Shown here: positions 8,191 through 13,652 of the stretch, piece by piece | Numbering within the stretch: the first letter of the stretch is position 1 | Layout: each line of letters opens with the position of its first letter | Assembly (NCBI GenBank): GCA_036397395.1 | Contig: DASWIZ010000007.1 | Location: forward strand, 1-50,702 | DNA length: 50,702 nucleotides | Direction of reading: 5' to 3' | From: DASRUP01 sp036397395 | Lineage (GTDB): Bacteria; Patescibacteriota; Minisyncoccia; Minisyncoccales; UBA10102 | Made by a program: the position numbers and the translations under genes | Notes under the pieces: model-generated | What the model was told of the DNA's origin: nothing | The model's database searches: none | The model's input: the letters and a program-made list of their open reading frames with translations, nothing else

Positions 8191-8537
8191 TAAAGTTTCG
8201 ACCTTTGCGTTCCGAAGACTGTCATAAAGTCCGGAATCCGCCTTTTCTCCGTTTGCCAACCCGCCACAACAGCGGAAATTGAAAACCAATGCCAGCAACA
8301 AAAGAAAAAGCGGATTCCGGGCTCTACCCAAAATCCGCGAATGGTAAATTCTTGTTTTCAAATACACTCTGTGGGCAATTTGTCGCGCTTAAAAGGAAAT
8401 TGCGCATAGGAGCGGTACTTGTCACACTACCTGACCCAGCGCTCCAGTCAAGCGGTTTTTTGTCCTATTTTCCCCATGCCTTTTCCCCAGTTCTGTGGAA
8501 AACTGTCCTATCAAGGGTTTTTTGAATACAAAAAAAT
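8191..8537 (-). promoter_or_regulatory. Gene-free leader/promoter region of the tasA-sipW operon
   Basis: No convincing gene lies here. It holds an 18-nt inverted repeat (8231-8320), a weak minus-strand promoter candidate TTGACT (8446-8451), 16-nt spacer, TAGTGT (8424-8429), and one copy of a 19-nt direct repeat ATAGGACAGTTTTCCACAG read on the minus strand (8511-8493); the second copy, ATAGGACAGTTATCCACAG, is at 8597-8579. If the promoter is right, the operon has a leader of about 275 nt. Confidence 0.4.
8231..8320 (-). repeat. Long inverted repeat, REPIN-like or leader hairpin
   Basis: Arms 8231-8248 and 8303-8320 (CCGGAATCCGC then TTTTCT) enclose 54 nt. The only mismatch on the plus strand (C-A) becomes a U-G pair on the minus strand, giving a complete 18-bp RNA stem in the presumed tasA leader. 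Dimensions are close to the inverted repeat at 20586-20682. Confidence 0.6.
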
Positions 8538-8559
8538 ACCGGGCGTTTGACTGCCCGGT
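8538..8559. terminator. Terminator of the toxin-antitoxin operon
   Basis: ACCGGGC/GCCCGGT stem with 8-nt loop; on the minus strand it is followed by ATTTTTTTG. It lies 35 bp after the PIN gene stop. The plus strand also has TTTTT. Confidence 0.85.
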
Positions 8560-8593
8560 GTTTTTAGTTTGAAACTTCCTGTGGATAACTGTC

Positions 8594-8968
8594 CTATGGG
8601 ACAATAACTTTGATGTCCTTCATGGGAAAATCTTTGGGGTTGTTGGTAACAAGTGTAGCGCCGCGCTGCTTTGCTTGAGCTGCAACAAAACAATCAAGGA
8701 GATGCACTCGTGTGGTTTTTAGCGATTGTTTCCGGTAATCAGCGGCGATTCTGGCAGTTTCTTCGTCAATCGCTACCAGAGGGAACGATTGTATAATTTC
8801 TTCGAATATTTCTTGTTCTTCCCGCAAGGCACGCGTAAGAAACTCGGCGATTACAATCGGCGACAAAACAAGCACCCTATCATACATAACTTTTTTTAAA
8901 AATGCGCTGTCTGGCTCTTCGCCCAACAGTGCTCGAATATACACGTTTGTGTCAACCAGAAAATTCAT
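8594..8968 (-). CDS. PIN-domain ribonuclease toxin, VapC-like
   Basis: 124 residues, the usual PIN toxin size. Acidic residues of the metal site are in place: Asp6 in FLVDTN, Glu42 in IAEF, Asp92 in HLLDCFVA, and the TNNPKDF end motif (Asp113). The family cleaves RNA (tRNA or mRNA) in a Mg2+-dependent manner and is neutralised by its cognate antitoxin. The upstream gene ends 9 nt before this ATG and encodes a ribbon-helix-helix-type protein, so the pair is a VapBC-like module. Its stop codon lies inside a 19-nt repeat (8579-8597). The RNA target cannot be read from sequence. Confidence 0.88.
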   Translation of the reverse strand: MNFLVDTNVYIRALLGEEPDSAFLKKVMYDRVLVLSPIVIAEFLTRALREEQEIFEEIIQSFPLVAIDEETARIAADYRKQSLKTTRVHLLDCFVAAQAKQRGATLVTNNPKDFPMKDIKVIVP

Positions 8969-8977
8969 GGGTCCTGT

Positions 8978-9223
8978 TTACACGTCGCGATCTTTCCGGA
9001 TTTCGCGCTGCCACTTTATCACATCAACTCCTTCCCAACCACTCTTTTTTACTGTTCCAATCTTACGCACAAGTCCCGCTAAATCGGCTCTTTTTTTTCT
9101 CTCCCTTTTGAGGCGGTCTGCTACTGCTTTCCGTAGATATTCAGCCAAAGTCTCGCCGGTTACCCGACGTGCATTGTCAATTTTTGTCCGCAAATTCTGG
9201 GGAATAATAATTTGAGTTCTCAT
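8978..9223 (-). CDS. Ribbon-helix-helix antitoxin of the PIN module
   Basis: 81 residues. The N-terminal TQIIIPQNLRTKIDNAR strand-helix and ETLAEYLRKAVADRLKRE helix fit the RHH/MetJ-Arc fold of VapB-type antitoxins; the C-terminal part (GWEGVDVIKWQREIRKDRDV) would thread into the toxin. It precedes the toxin by 9 nt. A perfect-consensus promoter (TTGACA, 18 nt, TATAAT) ends 8 nt before the ATG, and RHH antitoxins usually bind such promoters to autoregulate. The promoter overlaps the 3' end of the upstream SH3b gene. Confidence 0.85.
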   Translation of the reverse strand: MRTQIIIPQNLRTKIDNARRVTGETLAEYLRKAVADRLKRERKKRADLAGLVRKIGTVKKSGWEGVDVIKWQREIRKDRDV

Positions 9224-9231
9224 ACATCACC

Positions 9232-9261
9232 ATTATACATCTCCTCAAGAGCCTATGTCAA
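9232..9261 (-). promoter_or_regulatory. Consensus promoter of the toxin-antitoxin operon, leaderless
   Basis: Minus strand TTGACA (9256-9261), 18-nt spacer, TATAAT (9232-9237), 8 nt to the ATG at 9223. The -35 box overlaps the stop of the SH3b gene. Confidence 0.85.
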
Positions 9262-9656
9262 CCCTCTACTTCTTGAACATACTGGCCGGAAACCCAGCCG
9301 GTTTTTCCTTCTTCCAAGACAATATGGTACCAATTGTTCTGGGTTTCTGTGTATTCAAACTCCTGGCCAATATCCACCTGGCCAACCTTGGCGTTGCTTG
9401 TCCCAGGCCCTTGCCGGACATTTAAGTACCCAACCTCGTTTGACAATACTTTCACGCGGGCCGCAGGTTCCGGGGCCACCAGCTCTTCGGGGTTTTCCGC
9501 GCGGTTTTGGGCGGTTAAATACACCACGGGCTCGTGCGGGGCTGCTGCGGTATTTTCAACCACAAAATTGTTCCGTAAAACAAACACCGCAAATCCCCCG
9601 CCCGCGACTAGGACAAAAAATAAAAGAATAGCTATAAATTGCGGCGACTTGCTCAT
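9258..9656 (-). CDS. Membrane-anchored bacterial SH3 (SH3b) domain protein
   Basis: 132 residues: short cytoplasmic N-terminus, one membrane helix (FIAILLFFVLVAGGGFAVFV), an Ala/Glu/Pro linker, then an SH3b domain from about residue 68 with LNVRQGPGTSNAKVGQ, the EYTETQNNWYHIV strand and the GKTGWVSGQYVQ ending. SH3b domains typically bind peptidoglycan or its peptides. No catalytic domain is attached, so it may be a wall-binding adaptor. It is divergently transcribed from the gene at 9678, with overlapping -10 boxes. Confidence 0.82.
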   Translation of the reverse strand: MSKSPQFIAILLFFVLVAGGGFAVFVLRNNFVVENTAAAPHEPVVYLTAQNRAENPEELVAPEPAARVKVLSNEVGYLNVRQGPGTSNAKVGQVDIGQEFEYTETQNNWYHIVLEEGKTGWVSGQYVQEVEG

Positions 9657-9694
9657 TTTGCTATAATTATACCAAATATGAAATTTCAGGTCAA
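9639..9694. promoter_or_regulatory. Divergent promoter pair with overlapping -10 boxes
   Basis: Plus strand: TTGCGG (9639-9644), 17 nt, TATAAT (9662-9667), 10 nt to ATG 9678. Minus strand: TTGACC (9689-9694), 17 nt, TATAAT (9666-9671), 9 nt to ATG 9656. Both hexamers share the palindrome TATAATTATA, so the two polymerases should exclude each other. Confidence 0.75.
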
Positions 9695-9995
9695 CCTATC
9701 GGGCAAAACGCTGTATTCGTTTATGCGCCAGGCCGGGTACGCCCCCGCCTTCGCTAAAGCTACGGCGGGCAAGCCCGCCGGTGAGTTTGCGTTTAATCGC
9801 TCCTTAACCGGAAGCGATTACCCCAAATTCCACATATACGCCACGCAAAACCAAAACAACACAGCCAGCTTAAACCTTCATTTAGACCAAAAAAAGCCTT
9901 CTTACGCGGGTTCCCACGCGCATTCCGCCGAATACGACGGCCAACTGGTAGAAACCGAAGCTACCCGCATTCAACAATTGACTTTAAGCCCATGA
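9678..9995 (+). CDS. Small hypothetical protein with in-frame palindromic insert
   Basis: 105 residues, not recognised. Start MKFQVNLSGKTLYSFM is chosen because TATAAT ends 10 nt upstream; the longer reading from 9639 begins upstream of the -10 box. Alternating polar/hydrophobic strands (FHIYATQNQNN, ASLNLHLDQ) suggest a small beta-rich cytoplasmic protein. The segment APAFAKATAGKPAG near residue 20 is encoded by a GC-rich palindromic element (9743-9779) that looks inserted in frame. The next gene starts about 45 bp downstream with a strong Shine-Dalgarno. Confidence 0.7.
   Translation: MKFQVNLSGKTLYSFMRQAGYAPAFAKATAGKPAGEFAFNRSLTGSDYPKFHIYATQNQNNTASLNLHLDQKKPSYAGSHAHSAEYDGQLVETEATRIQQLTLSP
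9743..9779. repeat. Intragenic GC-rich palindromic element
   Basis: Contains GGCGGGCAAGCCCGCC (9764-9779) as a perfect hairpin, preceded by CCCGCCTTCGCTAAAGC. It stays in frame and encodes AFAKATAGKPAG. A similar CGCTAAAGCTTCGCGG occurs near 30340 in the copper ATPase gene. Confidence 0.6.
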
Positions 9996-10041
9996 GGCTG
10001 TATCGTTACATTTGCAAGATAGAAAACCTAGGAGGATTGGC

Positions 10042-10407
10042 ATGCAACTATTCCTGTTGGCAATAACCACTCTACGAATGCTCTTTTATAATGCCCTTTG
10101 GCCCATAACACCCCAAAGGCCGCACCCCGCAACGTTGACCGACGACGAATTCTGGCGACTTACGGAAAATTGCCTGATAGTATTCCATAGAATACAAGAA
10201 GAAGATGCCTATGAGCTTTGCAAACGGACAGCAGAGCGAATAAACGTACTCCCGGGTCGCCAGAGAATTCTGGTATACACTATGGTTTACCAGACAACTC
10301 CGTTTAATTTTGCCTGCGATCTCGCAGATAACCAGTTAAATTTTATGTACCATGCGTATGCGTACAACCGCATACTAAACGGGGAAGTATTCCTACCGTA
10401 TAACTAA
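10042..10407 (+). CDS. Hypothetical protein
   Basis: 121 residues, not recognised. The start at 10042 is set by a perfect AGGAGG (10030-10035) 6 nt upstream, one of the few canonical Shine-Dalgarno sites in the window. An N-terminal hydrophobic stretch (LFLLAITTLRMLFYNALW) may be a signal anchor; the rest is mixed helical with Trp/Tyr-rich segments (EFWRLTENCLIVFHRIQ; FMYHAYAYNRI). It follows the 9678 gene on the same strand and ends in a strong terminator. Confidence 0.65.
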   Translation: MQLFLLAITTLRMLFYNALWPITPQRPHPATLTDDEFWRLTENCLIVFHRIQEEDAYELCKRTAERINVLPGRQRILVYTMVYQTTPFNFACDLADNQLNFMYHAYAYNRILNGEVFLPYN

Positions 10408-10411
10408 ACAG

Positions 10412-10438
10412 GGGCCAGTCTTTTTTAAAGACTGGCCC
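10412..10438. terminator. Bidirectional terminator
   Basis: GGGCCAGTCTTT/AAAGACTGGCCC stem with a 3-nt loop and T-rich flank, 5 bp after the 10042 gene and 8 bp after the convergent HD gene. Confidence 0.85.
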
Positions 10439-10445
10439 TATTGTT

Positions 10446-10856
10446 TTAGGGCAATATCTGGCCTTTAATGCTTTGCCACCAGGGTTTGTCGTATTTCTCA
10501 AGCCACTGCATGCCGCGGTCGTAAATTTCCCGAGGTAAATCCGCGAACACATCGCCAATTAATTCTTTATTTACTTTGGCGATAGCTTCCTCTACTTGCG
10601 CGGAATAGTGTTTAAACGGCGTAACAATGTCGCCAGAAAACATTTCTTCCATGTCGTGCACCAGCGCCATTTCCAGGGCTTTTTGGGTATTTACGCCATA
10701 CTCTGTTTTCTGCAGTAAACTGCACAAAATACTTACAATATAAGCCACATAATACGAATGGTCTGCCACGCTTTCCGGGAAATGCTGCGGCTTCAAGTTA
10801 AACCGCATTACATGCGCCAGCGACCTGTTTTCTATATGTTTAAATATATCTGCCAT
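10446..10856 (-). CDS. HD-domain 5'-nucleotidase, YfbR-like
   Basis: 136 residues from MADIFKHIENRSLAHVMRF. HD signature residues are present: the RF...P motif, ESVADHSYYVAYI (His-Ser of the first metal ligand), ALVHDMEEMFSGDI with the central HD pair, and the PFK loop. YfbR-type enzymes dephosphorylate deoxynucleoside monophosphates; helical HD proteins of this size fit that group, though the substrate is not provable here. The start is set by TATACT (10863-10868) 6 nt upstream, another leaderless arrangement; a longer reading from 10931 would run back into the ncRNA terminator. Confidence 0.82.
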   Translation of the reverse strand: MADIFKHIENRSLAHVMRFNLKPQHFPESVADHSYYVAYIVSILCSLLQKTEYGVNTQKALEMALVHDMEEMFSGDIVTPFKHYSAQVEEAIAKVNKELIGDVFADLPREIYDRGMQWLEKYDKPWWQSIKGQILP

Positions 10857-10893
10857 ACACCCAGTATAGCTCTTCAAGTCCTTCAGAGTAAAC

Positions 10894-11060
10894 AAAAAAC
10901 ACCGCTTGCGCGATGTTTTTTGCGTGCCCATAGCTCCTCTGAATAAGATACCCGGAAGAATCCAGGTGGGTGCCGAAGTTGTACCCCACGGGGCACAAGC
11001 ATTATCCGGCTCCCATAAAAAACGTAATGCGGATCTTATTCAAGAGGATAACCTGGGCAC
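10894..11060 (-). ncRNA. Structured ncRNA, class unassigned (6S-like)
   Basis: On the minus strand TATAAT (11065-11070) is followed by an RNA of about 140 nt closed by GUGCCCA/UGGGCAC, UCCUCU/AGAGGA and GAAUAAGAU/AUCUUAUUC, then a large internal region with possible hairpins GCAUUA/UAAUGC and CCUGG/CCGGG. It ends in an intrinsic terminator (10894-10921, loop GCAA on the minus strand, then TTTTTT). No open frame fits. Size, long interrupted closing stem, central open region and own promoter/terminator resemble 6S RNA; it lacks SRP, tmRNA and RNase P signatures. Confidence 0.6.
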
Positions 11061-11100
11061 CTGTATTATATCATGTTTACGCGCCTTCGCAAAGCGCTGT

Positions 11101-11169
11101 CAACCCCTCGACTCACTCCGTTCGCTCCTCTCCACGAGGGTCGAGGCTCTCGAGAGCGGGGCAAGCCCC
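11101..11169. repeat. GC-rich palindromic repeat after ndk
   Basis: Contains CCTCGAC/GTCGAGG arms, the palindrome GCTCTCGAGAGC and GGGGCAAGCCCC directly at the ndk stop. Its CCCCTCGACT start resembles the intragenic elements at 37786 and 42382. It may act as the ndk 3' hairpin. Confidence 0.55.
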
Positions 11170-11775
11170 CTACTCTAAAATGCCGTCCAAATTTACGTCG
11201 TACAGGATTTTTTCCTGCACGATTTTGTATTTCAAAAGCTCGTTTGGTTCAAACCAATGGACAATTTCCTGGTTTGCCTCGTCCACGGTGCCGGAAGCGT
11301 GAATTAAGTTGCGCACGGCCCTGCCGTCGGTATCTGCCATTTGGTAAGAGTCCAATACAAAGTCGCCCCGAATGGTTCCTACATCAGAACTTCTGGGTTC
11401 CGTGCCTCCGGTAAGTTTCCGAACAATTTCCATCGCGTGGGCTCCCTGCCATACCATGGCCACCACCGGGCCCGCCGTAAGGTATTTTTTAAGGCCATCA
11501 ATTACGCGATCGCCCACTTCAAGCGGATCTGTTGAGGGAGGCTCCATACCCTTTTTTTGGTAGCTTTCAATTGCCTTTTCGCCAACTTTGCGCTTCCATT
11601 CCGGGTCAAGCAAATAATGCTGTTCTACCTTGTCTTTGGTAGGCACAAACATTTTCATACCCACCAGCTTTAAACCGGAGCGTTCATAGCGCTTGATAAT
11701 TTCGCCCACGAGGCTTCGCTGGATGCCGTCTGGTTTGATTAAAACAAGTGTTCGTTCTTCTTTTGGATGGTTCAT
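11170..11775 (-). CDS. ndk: Nucleoside diphosphate kinase
   Basis: 201 residues, longer than the usual 140-150. It transfers the gamma phosphate from ATP to NDPs via a phosphohistidine. RTLVLIKPDGIQRSLVGEII opens the fold; MVWQGAHAMEIVRKLTG and the RGDF region form the nucleotide site; the active-site histidine lies in NLIHASGTVDEA. The excess comes from an insertion of about 25-30 residues after HYLLDPEWKRKVGEKA and a C-terminal extension (LLKYKIVQEKILYDV). Both additions look helical; extended NDKs occur in CPR lineages. It lies 5 nt after the ComEC-like gene in one operon. Confidence 0.93.
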   Translation of the reverse strand: MNHPKEERTLVLIKPDGIQRSLVGEIIKRYERSGLKLVGMKMFVPTKDKVEQHYLLDPEWKRKVGEKAIESYQKKGMEPPSTDPLEVGDRVIDGLKKYLTAGPVVAMVWQGAHAMEIVRKLTGGTEPRSSDVGTIRGDFVLDSYQMADTDGRAVRNLIHASGTVDEANQEIVHWFEPNELLKYKIVQEKILYDVNLDGILE

Positions 11776-11780
11776 ATAAT

Positions 11781-12605
11781 TTATTGAGCAGTTAACTCGT
11801 TTCCATTTGATTGGATAATAATATCACCAATTTGGTCGTTGCGCAAGATGGGGATATGCCCCAAGCGCTCTAGAACTTCCGGGGTCGGATGGCCATAACT
11901 GTTTTTGCCAACCTGGATTACAGCAATACCGGGCGACACCGCGGCCAAAAAGTTTTCCGTACTGGAGTATTTGCTTCCGTGATGCGGTATTTTTAAAATA
12001 TCCGCGTCTATATTTATATCCTGTTGAAGCATTTCCTGCTCTGCTATTTTGGAAATATCACCCGGAAAAAGAAACGAGGTTTCTCCAAACACCAGCTTTG
12101 TTACAACCGAAGTATCATTTACTTCTTTTGCCTGGTCTGCCGCGTATAAAACCTCAAGACGCTCTTTTGAACTTTGCGACCAGCGAATAACCTGGGGATC
12201 GTTTACCAGCCAAATATTTGCCTCCTCTTGCCGTAACGCCTCCTGCCACGAAGCAAAAATATTGGTTTTCTTTTCCACACCTGTCCATAAGACATTTTCC
12301 ACGTCATACGCTTCCAGAACGCCCACCAACCCGGTAATATGGTCAGCGTCTGGGTGGGTAAGCACAACCAAGTCCAGACTTTTGTCTGCAAAAGGCAGCG
12401 CCTGCCCCAGTTTTTCCACCACCGCGTTGTTTGGCCCGCCGTCGATAAGTATTTGGTGCCCCTGCTTTGTTTCTATGAAAATTGCGTCCCCCTGCCCCAC
12501 GTCAAAAAACGTAACCTGCATCGTTTGCGCCTTTAGCACATACGGCCACACCGCCACATTCGCAAACGCCAAAAGCAGTATTGCCCCATACCCAACTTTT
12601 CTCAT
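11781..12605 (-). CDS. ComEC/Rec2-type metallo-beta-lactamase domain protein, exported
   Basis: 274 residues with an N-terminal signal/anchor (AILLLAFANVAVWPYVLKAQ) and then a stand-alone MBL domain like the C-terminal domain of ComEC: FFDVGQGDAIFIE, ILIDGG, the metal motif THPDADHITG, LFPGD, KIPHHGSKYSS and GHPTPEVLERL. In ComEC this domain is proposed to degrade the non-transported DNA strand; stand-alone exported copies may act on extracellular nucleic acid. A TACAAT box (12612-12617) ends 6 nt before the ATG, so a leaderless mRNA is likely. It is cotranscribed with ndk. Confidence 0.88.
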   Translation of the reverse strand: MRKVGYGAILLLAFANVAVWPYVLKAQTMQVTFFDVGQGDAIFIETKQGHQILIDGGPNNAVVEKLGQALPFADKSLDLVVLTHPDADHITGLVGVLEAYDVENVLWTGVEKKTNIFASWQEALRQEEANIWLVNDPQVIRWSQSSKERLEVLYAADQAKEVNDTSVVTKLVFGETSFLFPGDISKIAEQEMLQQDINIDADILKIPHHGSKYSSTENFLAAVSPGIAVIQVGKNSYGHPTPEVLERLGHIPILRNDQIGDIIIQSNGNELTAQ

Positions 12606-12633
12606 AGAAATATTGTACCACTTTTATGTGAAA

Positions 12634-12655
12634 GCGGCGTGGGAAATCACGCCGC
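12634..12655 (-). terminator. Terminator of the 70-residue gene
   Basis: GCGGCGTG/CACGCCGC stem with 6-nt loop, followed on the minus strand by TTTC; it lies 17 bp after the 12673 stop. The plus strand also has a T-rich tail. Confidence 0.75.
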
Positions 12656-12672
12656 TTTTGTTTTTGTTGCCG

Positions 12673-12885
12673 CTACCTTCTTGTTGCACGAAAGTTTGGA
12701 TCTGGACTCGGGTTTGCAAATTCACCTTGCGCCCCGCATTTCCTCTTGCAAGTTCCGACCGCAAGCGGGCCTGGCCCGCTTGTAATCGTCCAATTTGCAA
12801 GATTTTCGTGATCTTTTTTCGTGCAAACCTCTGGGTTGCCGCCCCGCACATGCAACAAAGTGAACTGACCCTCTTTTTCGGCCAT
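12673..12885 (-). CDS. Small hypothetical protein with palindromic insert
   Basis: 70 residues, not recognised. The ATG is set by GGAGG four bases upstream, a canonical Shine-Dalgarno that is rare in this window, and the gene ends in a clear terminator. MAEKEGQFTLLHVRGGNPEVC reads like a small cytoplasmic protein, and three cysteines (C21, and CKRKC near residue 50) could bind metal. SGPGPLAVG in the middle is encoded by a perfect 21-nt palindrome (12762-12782), suggesting an in-frame insertion. Confidence 0.65.
   Translation of the reverse strand: MAEKEGQFTLLHVRGGNPEVCTKKDHENLANWTITSGPGPLAVGTCKRKCGAQGEFANPSPDPNFRATRR
12762..12782. repeat. Intragenic perfect palindrome
   Basis: CAAGCGGGCC, one base, GGCCCGCTTG inside the 70-residue gene; encodes SGPGPLAVG in frame. 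Confidence 0.6.
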
Positions 12886-12950
12886 ATGCCCTCCTTTATT
12901 GTAGATTGGGAAAAGTAAAGTATCTATCTTTATAATTATTTAAAAACTAA

Positions 12951-12979
12951 AGAAAGTCAAGCGATTTGCTTAACTTTCT
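12951..12979 (-). terminator. Terminator of the DUF5679 gene
   Basis: Twelve-pair stem AGAAAGTTAAGC/GCTTGACTTTCT on the minus strand with one U-G pair, loop AAATC, then TTAGTTTTT. On the plus strand the U-G becomes a C-A mismatch, so it is a minus-strand terminator. Confidence 0.75.
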
Positions 12980-13004
12980 AAAGTAATATCGTATTCTCCT
13001 ATCT

Positions 13005-13172
13005 CTAGGCTTCCGACATGGGGAGGATCCTGAACATTCCGGTTCCGCACACCGGACATGTTCCTTTCATTGCGGGCCGGGTGCCCCCGCCCTTCTTTTT
13101 AATTTCGGTCTTCTCTTCGTTCGTCATTTCTCTTTTTTCTTTGCACTTTACGCAGTATCCTTCTGTTGGCAT
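13005..13172 (-). CDS. DUF5679-type small zinc-ribbon protein
   Basis: 55 residues: MPTEGYCVKCKEKREM at the start and KGTCPVCGTGMFRIL at the end form two CxxC knuckles of one zinc ribbon joined by a lysine/glycine-rich linker (IKKKGGGTRPAM). This is the pattern of the DUF5679 family, common and short in CPR and other small genomes; its function is unknown, and nucleic-acid binding is plausible from the basic linker. It ends in an intrinsic terminator. No Shine-Dalgarno or clear -10 is visible immediately upstream. Confidence 0.78.
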   Translation of the reverse strand: MPTEGYCVKCKEKREMTNEEKTEIKKKGGGTRPAMKGTCPVCGTGMFRILPMSEA

Positions 13173-13264
13173 AAGGTTAAACGAGATTACGGTTATAAAT
13201 ACCCTGGACCTTGAACTTAACTTATTACTTAAGCTTAAATAAAGCGAACCTATCCGTCAAGCAA

Positions 13265-13286
13265 GTTTTCCCCAAAACGGGAAAAC
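13265..13286. other. Hairpin next to the zinc-ribbon gene terminator
   Basis: GTTTTCCC/GGGAAAAC stem, 6-nt loop; second of two hairpins downstream of the gene at 13328. Role unknown. Confidence 0.45.
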
Positions 13287-13293
13287 AACAACG

Positions 13294-13310
13294 CCCCAGC
13301 TAAGCTGGGG
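13294..13310 (-). terminator. Terminator of the CxxC zinc-ribbon gene
   Basis: CCCCAGC/GCTGGGG with loop TTA, followed on the minus strand by CGTTGTTGTTTT. Confidence 0.65.
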
Positions 13311-13327
13311 ACGCTGTGTATACTGGT

Positions 13328-13507
13328 TTAGTTACGGAAATCTCTGCGTGGTCCTCTGCTATCTCTGCGCTTGTTGTAGCAGTCTCTGCAGTACACCGGC
13401 CGGTCTCCACTTGGTTGAAATGGAACCTCGGTTTCCTTACCGCAGTCTGAACAAGTAGCGGGATACATTTGGCGCTGAAATCCTCCGTTTTGGTTGTCGT
13501 TGTCCAC
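13328..13507 (-). CDS. Small CxxC zinc-ribbon protein
   Basis: 59 residues from a GTG, or 46 from the internal ATG at 13468. The core YPATCSDCGKETEVPF then RPVYCRDCYNKRR gives two CxxC pairs of a single zinc ribbon with a basic, Arg-rich tail (RRDSRGPRRDFRN). Such proteins are very common in CPR genomes, often with an Asn/Gln/Gly-rich N-terminal leader like the one that the GTG start would add (DNDNQNGGFQRQ). That similarity is why I prefer the longer form, though GGAGG 13 nt before the ATG keeps the shorter possible. Nucleic-acid binding is likely; the role is unknown. Confidence 0.72.
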   Translation of the reverse strand: MDNDNQNGGFQRQMYPATCSDCGKETEVPFQPSGDRPVYCRDCYNKRRDSRGPRRDFRN

Positions 13508-13618
13508 TAAATTGAAAGTTCAAACGAACCTGTTGTCCTCGTGCCGCTTTTTTACATAGGCACAAACTCAAATACTTCGACTAAGAGTATGCTTGCATTG
13601 TACTCCCTTGAGCAAAAC

Positions 13619-13646
13619 TTGTCAATGGGCAAAAATAAGGTATAGT
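13619..13646 (+). promoter_or_regulatory. Promoter of the beta-CASP gene, leaderless
   Basis: TTGTCA (13619-13624), 16 nt, TATAGT (13641-13646), 6 nt to ATG 13653. Confidence 0.75.
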
Positions 13647-13652
13647 GGCAAC

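Noticed and set aside
8289..8525. 78-residue plus-strand frame
   Set aside because: Begins inside an inverted repeat, no family resemblance, and overlaps the presumed leader of a minus-strand operon.
8494..8588. Origin of replication from DnaA-like boxes
   Set aside because: Only two boxes plus isolated ones in coding sequence; no dnaA, dnaN or AT-rich unwinding region nearby.
12624..12851. Alternative minus-strand frame overlapping the 70-residue gene
   Set aside because: Lacks a ribosome binding site; the 12673-12885 frame has GGAGG and a terminator after its stop.
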